Assembly: GCA_902464345.1 (NCBI GenBank)
Contig: CABQJA010000030.1
Span: forward strand, 1 to 17,682
Source: an uncultured Clostridium sp.
GTDB taxonomy: Bacteria; Bacillota; Clostridia; Lachnospirales; Lachnospiraceae
DNA length: 17,682 nucleotides
Direction: 5' to 3'
This document shows positions 1 to 6,957 of this stretch, one piece after another. Under the pieces are notes generated by a model. It did no database searches, was not told the origin of the DNA, and saw only the letters and a program-made list of their open reading frames with translations. Numbering within the stretch: the first letter of the stretch is position 1; each line of letters begins with the position of its first letter. A program made the position numbers and the translations under genes.

Positions 1-759
1 AATATGGAGTTTTATGATCTGAAGCGGGAGAACGATTTCCTGCCGGTACTGTCAGAGATTCCGGAAGCGGTGGCACGGAAGGCGAAGGTCATGGTGGTAT
101 CCTATCCATACAATCCGGTCTGCCGGACGGCGCCGAGATCCTTCTATGAGGAGCTGGTTGCATTTGCGAAGAAGTATGATATTTTCGTTCTGCATGATAA
201 TGCATATTCGGACATTATTTATGATGGCAAGAAGGGAGAGTCCTTCCTGTCGATTCCGGGAGCCATGGACATCGGAGCAGAGTTCTTCTCGCTGTCCAAG
301 TCCTTTAATATTACGGGAGCCAGAGTTTCGTTCCTGTTAGGCAGAAAGGATGCGGTAGATGCGTTAAAGCTGCTGCGGAGCCAGTATGATTTCGGAACAT
401 TCCTGCCGATCCAGTACGGAGCGATCGCAGCCCTGACCGGGCCGACCGATTTCGTAAAGGAGCAATGCAAGGAGTATCAGAAGAGAAGGGATGCTTTATG
501 CGGCGGGTTCCGGAAGATCGGCTGGCAGGTGCCGGACAGCGAGGGTACCATGTTTGTCTGGGCACCGGTGCCGGAAGGCTATCAGAGTTCCCGTGATTTC
601 TGTATGACAATGGTCGAAAAAGCGGGTGTTTTATGTACACCGGGTGACGCATTCGGAAGCCGGGGCGAGGGCTACGTCCGGTTTGCACTGGTCATGCCGC
701 CGGAGGAACTGGAGAAGGTTGTAAAAGCGGTAGACGAGAGTGGTATTTTGCATAGATGA
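1..759 (+). CDS. Class I/II PLP-dependent aminotransferase (5' truncated by window edge)
   Basis: This is the C-terminal part, about 252 residues, of a fold-type I pyridoxal-phosphate aminotransferase. The reading frame is open to position 1, so the start lies upstream; full-length relatives are about 390-400 residues. The cofactor lysine is the K of SLSKSFNITGAR (codon 298-300). HDNAY supplies the Asp and Tyr that contact the PLP ring, and YVRFAL near the end contains the usual carboxylate-binding Arg. The segment resembles the LL-diaminopimelate/alanine/aspartate aminotransferase group (FAKKYDI, SLSK, TGAR). One oddity is that the usual NPTG cofactor loop reads NPVC, keeping the Asn and Pro but losing the Gly. 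The exact amino donor cannot be assigned from this fragment. No convincing terminator follows it. Confidence 0.85.
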   Translation, partial: NMEFYDLKRENDFLPVLSEIPEAVARKAKVMVVSYPYNPVCRTAPRSFYEELVAFAKKYDIFVLHDNAYSDIIYDGKKGESFLSIPGAMDIGAEFFSLSKSFNITGARVSFLLGRKDAVDALKLLRSQYDFGTFLPIQYGAIAALTGPTDFVKEQCKEYQKRRDALCGGFRKIGWQVPDSEGTMFVWAPVPEGYQSSRDFCMTMVEKAGVLCTPGDAFGSRGEGYVRFALVMPPEELEKVVKAVDESGILHR

Positions 760-828
760 TGCTTGTTTCCGCAGGAGAAACGGTGTATCATGAAAGTAGT
801 GTTTGGTAACTATTAATGTATGAAGGGC

Positions 829-835
829 AAAGGGG
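829..835 (+). promoter_or_regulatory. Ribosome binding site of the surface protein gene
   Basis: AAAGGGG lies 7 bases before the ATG at 843. It is weaker than the AGGAGG sites elsewhere in the window. I found no convincing promoter in the 83-base gap before this gene. Confidence 0.5.
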
Positions 836-842
836 TTAAGAC

Positions 843-3800
843 ATGAGAAAACAATTCTTGCAGGGACTGAAACGGACAGCAAGTGTTGGTCTGACGGCGG
901 TTATGCTGCTATCGAGCGGTGGCACATTTCTGGCATCCGGGATCGGACTGGCACAGGTAGCGGCAGAAGAGACAGTGATTGACAGTACGGAAGATACAGA
1001 GTACATGGAGAGTGTGGACGGTACGGAAGATACGGAGCGTACGGGAGAAGCATTGGAGGCAGATACGGAAGAACTGCCGGCAGACGGGGATATCAGCCCG
1101 GAACCGGCGGCTACAGATCTGGTTTCCAGCTTTATTACGGATGCGGCCTTATTAGCAGACGTGCAGACAATTCTTGGTAAAGGCAGCAGTGCTACCTATC
1201 AGGATATGCAGGACTACAGTGGTGCAGTAAATCTGGACAGCTTCTCCAATGTACAGGAGATAAAGAATATAGAAGGAATCGGCGGCTTTTATAACGCAAC
1301 CTCATTTTCATTTGGGAAAGCAACACAGGTAACAGCGATTCCGAATTATACATTTGCCAATATGACAAAGCTGACAAGTGTTACGCTTCCGGATTCTATC
1401 AGTGAGATCGGATTGCGGGCATTTCAGAACTGTACATCCTTAAGCACCGTTACGATTCCGGCTGCTGTCACGAAGATCGGTATCTATGCATTTGCGGGAT
1501 CCGGTGTCCGCAGCGTTGATTTTTCCAAATGTACGGGACTGACAAGCATCAGTGAGCGCTGCTTTGAGAAATGCGGAAGCCTGCAGAAGATAGAGATTAC
1601 GGATAAGATTTCGTTAACAATGGTCGGCATCTATGCGTTTGATCAGTGTACCTCCTTACAGAGTGTATATTTACCGGACAGCATGCAGACGATCGGAGAA
1701 TGTGCATTTGCAAACTGCAAGAGCCTGACCACCTTAAGTGTACCGGACAGATGCGTGATCCACTGGAAGGCATTCTGTACATCCGAGTCCGGGAAGACCG
1801 GCAATCTGGTATCGAATCTGAATCTGGAGATACGGCCGGAGAATAACGGTGTGTTTACCATTCCGGTAGGACAGGAGGCTGCATTGCCGATCCATACGGG
1901 AGAATCCTTTACGATGGATACTCCGGTTACCGGCAGCTGCTCCATCGCAGATGTCAGCATTTCCGACAGCAGCTCGGTCAGTCGTTCATCCAATACAGAG
2001 ATTCCGTCCTCTGCATCATCTTCTAAAAAAATCCCGGGTGTGAATCTGTACGGAGCGAAGATTGCAAGTAATGTAGATGTAACCGTGAAGCTGAATATGA
2101 CGTTTTATACTTATACGGGCGGAACTCCGAATCAGAGTATGACGATTGCACCATCGATCACATATAAGGTGTCTGTACAGGGATTGCCATGTACGGATAT
2201 TGAGGTAGAGAGTGATTACTATGCTCCGGTGGCATCGACACAGGCGAACAGTATTACGATAGCGGCTGTATTCAAGTCACAGGCAGGAGAGACGATTACG
2301 GATGATATCAACTGGAGCTATGATACCTCTCTGGCAACCGTTACAGTAGCATCAGATAAGAAGAGCATCAAGGTTACAGTTCCGAGATCGGGAAGCTATG
2401 GAGAATTCCCGGTTACGGTTACTGCAGGCTCACAGTCCAGAACGATCACAGTCCATGTGGTAACGCCAATTAACAGTATTAGATTTAATCCAAACAGTAT
2501 CAGTCTGGTGTTGAACAGTGCAACGGTAGGCTGCCAGACCGTGAAGCCATCGACTCTGAAGTATTTAAATTCAAGTATAGAATATAAGGATGTTATATAT
2601 TATGAGAATGATAGTAAAAATCCGAATGTTGTAAGTCTGAAAGATAATAAGGATGGTAGCTGTACGGTTACGGCATTGGCAGCCGGTACAGCAACGATCA
2701 CTGCGTATTCCTATGCGATGCAGGGAAAGGTTAAGGGCACGTTCACCGTTACCGTCACCGATTCCGGTACTCGCGTAGAATTGCGTGATTCTGGCACCGG
2801 AAAGACAATCGCGAATACGATCACATTCGATGCATCCAAGGGTCAGACAACACAGACATATCCTTATGTATTTGTGAACTCCTCCGGTACAGAGACCTCA
2901 GTATCCAGCAATGATCTGGAGGTCACGGTTGCAAATTCGGCAGTTGCTACAGTGACTCCGAATACATCAGCGAAAACGATTGCAATCAAGAGTTTAAAGT
3001 ACGGAACAACGACAGTAACGATCGCCCCGAAGGGTAAATCAGAGAACGCAGTCAGCTATACGATTTCCGTACCATCAAATATTAAGACGATCAATTCGGT
3101 AGATTCCATTACCGGAAATGCCGGTACGACACAGACGGTGTTTAAATCTGCAGTGAATTCGTTTGGAGTGACCTCTGCAAATGCGACTCCGGCTAAGATA
3201 AAGGAAATATCCGGCAACACCGTGAAGTTCACATCCACGAATACGAATGTAGCAAGTATTGACTCCAATGGTACCGTATCGCTGAAAGCGAAGGGAAGTG
3301 CCACGGTTAAGATGTCGGTCTATGCATCGGCATCAGCGACAACTCCGTTATTGGAAAAGAGCGTGAATGTGACGGTAAAGCAGCCGGTGACAGGCATTAC
3401 AATTACATCAGCAAGCGGCAGCAATACTGTAAATGCAGGAGATACCCTGCAATTGACCGCAAAGGTGTCACCATCCAATGCAAGTGATACAAGTGTCACA
3501 TGGAGCAGCAACAGTACCGGAATCGCACAGGTAAGTACCACAGGACTGGTAACCGGTGTGGCGGTCGGTACAGCCGTGATCACTGCAAAGGCGAATGACG
3601 GCAGTAATAAATCAGCGACCTTTACGGTAACGGTTACCAAAAAGGTCATTAAGGTCACAAAGATTTCATTGAGTGCAAGCACTCTGCTGACGAAGGTTGG
3701 CTACACAAAAAAGATAACAGCAACGGTAACACCGACTAATGCAGATAACAGGGAAGTAACCTGGAGTAGCAGTGCACCGACGGTGGCGAGTGTCGATCAG

Positions 3801-5810
3801 AGCGGAAACATTATAGCCAAGAGTGTGGGAAATGCTACAATCACTGTAACAGCAAAGGATGGCAGCGGTGTAACGGCGACCTGCTGGGTAAACGTAACAG
3901 ATATCAAGGTAACAGGCATTACATTAAACAAAACAACATTAAATATAAAAACCGGAGCGACAGAACAGCTGACTGCAAAGGTACTGCCGACCGATGCGAC
4001 GAACAGTAAGGTGACCTGGAGTAGTAATGAACCGACAGTCGCAGAGGTAGATCAGACAGGAATGATCACAGCGAAGAAAGAAGGATCTGCAGTCATTACT
4101 GTAACAGCACAGGATGGCAGCGGCAAAACGGCTACCTGTCAGGTGAATGTAACAGATATTAAGGTATCCGGTATTACATTAAGTGCATCGACATTAGCCA
4201 TGCAGACCGAGGATGTGAAGCAGCTGAGTGTGACCAACATCACACCGGCAAATGCGACAAATAAGGCACTGAAATGGGAAAGCAAGAATACATGGGTAGC
4301 AACCGTTGATGAGAGTGGAAATGTAACTGCAAAAAATCCGGGAGAAGCAACAATTACCGTAACGGCTGCCGACGGTGGCGCACAGGCAACCTGTAAGGTG
4401 ACGGTAACAGAGCGTACCGCTCCGGTTATAAAGGTAACGCAGATCCAATTGAGTCAGACAAGGGCCAAATTAATTGAGGGGAAAGAACTGCAGTTAACAG
4501 CAACGGTGCTTCCGACAGATGCAACGAATCAGAGTTTGACCTGGAGCAGTAGTGTAGAAGGAGTAGCAACCGTTGACCCAACCGGAAAGGTTACAGCTAT
4601 AAAAGCAGGAACGACCGTCATTACCGCAACTGCGAAAGATGACAGCGGCATCTCTGCAAGCTGTACGGTACAGGTAACGGTGCCGACCGTCAAGGTAACC
4701 GGTATCACATTAAATAAGACAACCGCAAGTGTGGTAAAGGGCAAGACCGTAGCATTGACAGCAACGGTAACACCGGATACAGCAACCGATAAAACGATAA
4801 AATGGACAACCAGTAATAAAAATGTAGCAACAGTCAGCACCGATGGCGTTGTTACAGCAGTGGCAGCCGGGACAGCGACCATCACGGCAACGGCAGCCGA
4901 TGACAGCGGAGTGAAGGCTACCTGTAAGATTACGGTAACCAATCCGGTCATTAAGGTAACGAAGGTTACTTTGAATAAGACAACCGCAAGTGTGGTAAAG
5001 GGTAAGACCTTAACCTTAACGGCAACGGTAACACCGACAAACGCTACGAATAAAAATGTTACATGGAAATCATCCAATACAAAGATCGCAACCGTTGACG
5101 GCAACGGAAAGGTTACAGCAGTGGCAGCAGGAACAGCGACGATTACCTGTACCGCAAAAGCTGACAAGAGTAAGAGTGCTACCTGTAAGATCACAGTAAC
5201 CAATCCGGCGGTCAAGGTAACGAAGCTGAGTATGAATAAGACATCGGTAGACCTGTTAAAGGGTAAAACCGTACAGCTAAAGGTTACCGTAACACCAAGC
5301 AATGCAACGAACAAGGCAGTGACCTGGACCAGCAGCAATAAAAAGATAGCAACTGTTACTTCCAATGGTCTGGTAAAGGCAGTCGGAACCGGTACGGTCA
5401 CGATCACAGCCAAGGCAAAGGATGGAAGCGGTAAGAAGATAACCTGCAAGATCAATGTCTATGCAGACTCTGTAGAGAGCTATGTGGCAAGAATCTATAC
5501 AAAGGCATTGGGCAGAGATCCGGAGCCGGCAGGCCTGAAATATTGGGTCGGTGAGATCAAGGCAGGAAGAAAGACAGCCGTTCAGGTGGCGGAGATGTTC
5601 TTCTTTGCACCGGAGTTTACAAACAAGAAGTTAAATAATAAGGAGTATGTTAAGGTTTTATATCGTACATTCATGGGACGTGAGGCTGATCAGGGCGGTC
5701 TGAATTACTGGATCGACCGGTTGAATAAGGGTGAAAGCCGGAAGAGCGTTCTGAAGGCATTTGCCGGATGTCCGGAGTTTAAGGCGATCGTAAAATCGTT
5801 TGGTTTATAA
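843..5810 (+). CDS. Large secreted BspA-like LRR / Big_2 Ig-repeat / DUF4214 surface protein
   Basis: A 1655-residue exported protein, probably exposed on or attached to the cell surface. Residues 1-41 are a signal peptide (basic start, hydrophobic core, AQVAA before EE), followed by an acidic Thr/Glu linker to about residue 95. Residues about 140-315 are BspA-type leucine-rich repeats, seen as recurring AF..C.SL..V.LP....IG motifs. Residues about 450-846 are four divergent Ig-like modules. Residues about 849-1540 are eight regular bacterial Ig-like (Big_2) modules of about 85 residues, each with a VTWSS core and a GTATIT-type strand. The last ~115 residues are DUF4214, with two matching halves (GRDPEPAGLKYW and GREADQGGLNYW). 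There is no LPXTG signal or C-terminal membrane anchor, so attachment may run through DUF4214 or non-covalently. Proteins of this type are adhesins or glycan binders; the ligand is unknown. The gene ends one codon short of the trmO start, in the same frame. Confidence 0.9.
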   Translation: MRKQFLQGLKRTASVGLTAVMLLSSGGTFLASGIGLAQVAAEETVIDSTEDTEYMESVDGTEDTERTGEALEADTEELPADGDISPEPAATDLVSSFITDAALLADVQTILGKGSSATYQDMQDYSGAVNLDSFSNVQEIKNIEGIGGFYNATSFSFGKATQVTAIPNYTFANMTKLTSVTLPDSISEIGLRAFQNCTSLSTVTIPAAVTKIGIYAFAGSGVRSVDFSKCTGLTSISERCFEKCGSLQKIEITDKISLTMVGIYAFDQCTSLQSVYLPDSMQTIGECAFANCKSLTTLSVPDRCVIHWKAFCTSESGKTGNLVSNLNLEIRPENNGVFTIPVGQEAALPIHTGESFTMDTPVTGSCSIADVSISDSSSVSRSSNTEIPSSASSSKKIPGVNLYGAKIASNVDVTVKLNMTFYTYTGGTPNQSMTIAPSITYKVSVQGLPCTDIEVESDYYAPVASTQANSITIAAVFKSQAGETITDDINWSYDTSLATVTVASDKKSIKVTVPRSGSYGEFPVTVTAGSQSRTITVHVVTPINSIRFNPNSISLVLNSATVGCQTVKPSTLKYLNSSIEYKDVIYYENDSKNPNVVSLKDNKDGSCTVTALAAGTATITAYSYAMQGKVKGTFTVTVTDSGTRVELRDSGTGKTIANTITFDASKGQTTQTYPYVFVNSSGTETSVSSNDLEVTVANSAVATVTPNTSAKTIAIKSLKYGTTTVTIAPKGKSENAVSYTISVPSNIKTINSVDSITGNAGTTQTVFKSAVNSFGVTSANATPAKIKEISGNTVKFTSTNTNVASIDSNGTVSLKAKGSATVKMSVYASASATTPLLEKSVNVTVKQPVTGITITSASGSNTVNAGDTLQLTAKVSPSNASDTSVTWSSNSTGIAQVSTTGLVTGVAVGTAVITAKANDGSNKSATFTVTVTKKVIKVTKISLSASTLLTKVGYTKKITATVTPTNADNREVTWSSSAPTVASVDQSGNIIAKSVGNATITVTAKDGSGVTATCWVNVTDIKVTGITLNKTTLNIKTGATEQLTAKVLPTDATNSKVTWSSNEPTVAEVDQTGMITAKKEGSAVITVTAQDGSGKTATCQVNVTDIKVSGITLSASTLAMQTEDVKQLSVTNITPANATNKALKWESKNTWVATVDESGNVTAKNPGEATITVTAADGGAQATCKVTVTERTAPVIKVTQIQLSQTRAKLIEGKELQLTATVLPTDATNQSLTWSSSVEGVATVDPTGKVTAIKAGTTVITATAKDDSGISASCTVQVTVPTVKVTGITLNKTTASVVKGKTVALTATVTPDTATDKTIKWTTSNKNVATVSTDGVVTAVAAGTATITATAADDSGVKATCKITVTNPVIKVTKVTLNKTTASVVKGKTLTLTATVTPTNATNKNVTWKSSNTKIATVDGNGKVTAVAAGTATITCTAKADKSKSATCKITVTNPAVKVTKLSMNKTSVDLLKGKTVQLKVTVTPSNATNKAVTWTSSNKKIATVTSNGLVKAVGTGTVTITAKAKDGSGKKITCKINVYADSVESYVARIYTKALGRDPEPAGLKYWVGEIKAGRKTAVQVAEMFFFAPEFTNKKLNNKEYVKVLYRTFMGREADQGGLNYWIDRLNKGESRKSVLKAFAGCPEFKAIVKSFGL
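3388..5460 (+). repeat. Eight tandem Big_2 (Ig-like) coding repeats, about 255 bp each
   Basis: Eight consecutive modules begin near 3388, 3649, 3904, 4159, 4426, 4687, 4945 and 5209. Each runs from a VTGITL-like strand to a VTVT-like strand and spans about 252-261 bases. Most copies have diverged at the DNA level, but the sixth and seventh share an exact 29-base stretch (4713-4741 and 4974-5002, offset 261), a sign of recent duplication or conversion. Confidence 0.85.
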
Positions 5811-5813
5811 GAA

Positions 5814-6539
5814 ATGAGTATGAGAGAAGCAACATGGAAGGTTATTGCGCATATCGAAACGGAATTCCCGGCGAAGTTCGGGATTCCGAGACAGAGCGGT
5901 CTGGTGGAAACGTTAACCGGAAGAATCATTTTTGAACCGGAGTTTCGACAGCCGGAAGCAGTGCGCGGACTGGAGGGCTTCTCTCATATTTGGCTTTTAT
6001 GGCAGTTTTCAAAGGCCGGACGGGAGAACTGGTCGGCAACCGTGGCACCGCCCCGTCTGGGTGGAAAGAAGAAGGTGGGCGTTTTTGCCAGCCGGTCACC
6101 GTTTCGTCCGAATCCGATCGGTCTGTCCTCGGTAAAGCTGGAACGGATCGAGATGGATGAAAAGCTTGGTCCGGTCTTATATGTATCCGGCGCAGATTTA
6201 TTAAACGGCACTCCAATCTATGATATCAAGCCATATCTGGCGTTTACAGACAGTCATCTGGATGCGGTGGATGGATTTGCCGGGGATGTCTTTGATTACG
6301 GACTGGAGGTAGAGTTTCCGGAGGAGCTGCTGGCGAGGATCCCGGAAGAACAGCATCGGACGGTCATTGAACTGTTAAAGCAGGATCCGCGGCCGGGAAC
6401 ACAGGAAGCTGTGGATAAGGAATACCGGATGCTGTTTGGCGAACAGGATATCTGGTTTCATGTGAAGGATCGGGTGCTGACTGTCCACAATGTAGTGGAA
6501 AAACCGATACTTGACATAAAGAAAAGGCCTGATATATAA
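5814..6539 (+). CDS. trmO: tRNA (Thr) N6-threonylcarbamoyladenosine-37 methyltransferase TrmO (TsaA/UPF0066)
   Basis: A 241-residue cytosolic enzyme that adds a methyl group from S-adenosylmethionine to t6A37 of threonine tRNAs, giving m6t6A. The family hallmarks are present in order: FGIPRQSG near residue 23, FSHIWLLW, PPRLGGKKKVGVFASRSPFRPNPIG (split here as PPRLGG and residues 93-102), and GADLLNGTPIYDIKPYL. Length matches the ~235-residue E. coli protein. The start at 5814 lies three bases after the stop of the surface protein, in the same frame, with no clear Shine-Dalgarno sequence; a second ATG at 5820 is a possible alternative. Translation by reinitiation or coupling is therefore likely. 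Its last codons contain the promoter of the downstream aspS leader. Confidence 0.9.
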   Translation: MSMREATWKVIAHIETEFPAKFGIPRQSGLVETLTGRIIFEPEFRQPEAVRGLEGFSHIWLLWQFSKAGRENWSATVAPPRLGGKKKVGVFASRSPFRPNPIGLSSVKLERIEMDEKLGPVLYVSGADLLNGTPIYDIKPYLAFTDSHLDAVDGFAGDVFDYGLEVEFPEELLARIPEEQHRTVIELLKQDPRPGTQEAVDKEYRMLFGEQDIWFHVKDRVLTVHNVVEKPILDIKKRPDI

Positions 6540-6540
6540 T
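6511..6540 (+). promoter_or_regulatory. Sigma-A promoter for the aspS T-box leader
   Basis: TTGACA (6511-6516) and TATAAT (6535-6540) are both perfect consensus hexamers separated by 18 bases. They sit inside the 3' end of trmO, whose stop codon overlaps the -10 box. Transcription should start near 6547, just before the T-box Stem I. A full-consensus promoter fits a leader where control is by attenuation. Confidence 0.88.
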
Positions 6541-6546
6541 AATGAA

Positions 6547-6910
6547 ATATAGGCAATGACGAAGAGAAGTAGCCCGATTATCGCTTGCAGAGAGTGGAGG
6601 ACGGTGGAAGCTCCACAGAATGAATCGGTGTGAATAACACTTTACCAGCCGCAACCTGAACTCTGAGACCGGAGATTCTGACAGAACAGAATAGATGGCC
6701 GGATCGGTCAGAGTCTGCACCGGCAGATTCCGACAGGCGGGATAGTAGGGAAGCCGCAGCTGTGCGACAAACAGTCGGTGAGAAAGCATGCAAGGCATGC
6801 TTTAGAAGCCATGAGGGACTGCGCAGGCAGTAAATCAGGTGGTACCGCGGACAGTAGATAGAGATTTCTGTTCGTCCTGAACCAAAAGTTCAGGGCGAAC
6901 TTTTGCGTTT
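6547..6910 (+). promoter_or_regulatory. T-box riboswitch leader of aspS, specifier read as AAC (Asn)
   Basis: All T-box landmarks are visible. Stem I has GAAGAGAAGUAG (6561-6572), the AGAGAG bulge (6589-6594), a distal hairpin GUGGAG/CUCCAC (6594-6599 with 6611-6616) closing an 11-base loop containing GGUGGAA, and a CCGAUU/AAUCGG helix (6574-6579 with 6623-6628). The specifier loop reads UG-AAU-AAC, placing the codon at 6636-6638 as AAC (asparagine). A perfect 9-bp hairpin at 6783-6803 is a candidate Stem III. The antiterminator T-box is 6837-6850 (AGGTGGTACCGCGG), followed by an intrinsic terminator. Uncharged tRNA pairing with the specifier and the UGGU bulge should allow readthrough into aspS. 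At about 360 bases it is longer than many T-boxes. The T-box identity is secure; the specifier is inferred by alignment. Confidence 0.93.
6870..6904 (+). terminator. Regulated intrinsic terminator of the aspS T-box
   Basis: A 13-bp stem (6870-6882 with 6888-6900, one G-U pair) with a five-base loop is followed by TTTT. It is mutually exclusive with the T-box antiterminator. A small extra hairpin, TGCTC/GAGCA (6914-6930), lies between it and the aspS ribosome site at 6947-6952. Confidence 0.92.
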
Positions 6911-6957
6911 AAATGCTCTTAGCCGGAGCATAAATAAAAAGAGAAAAGGAGAGTAAC

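Noticed and set aside
764..782. Terminator after the aminotransferase
   Set aside because: GTTTCC/GGAGAAAC can form only a short bulged stem and no T-run follows it.
4529..5455. 308-codon open frame on the minus strand inside the surface protein gene
   Set aside because: It is a product of the repetitive, Thr/Val-rich coding repeats read in antisense. The translation is a monotonous V/L/F/T-rich periodic sequence with no ribosome site or family resemblance.
3388..5460. CRISPR-like or satellite repeat array
   Set aside because: The period is about 255 bases and keeps the reading frame, and the units are Ig-like protein modules.
6364..6798. Minus-strand open frame of 144 codons across trmO and the aspS leader
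   Set aside because: It overlaps trmO in antisense and the structured T-box. The composition is unremarkable and no start signals are seen.
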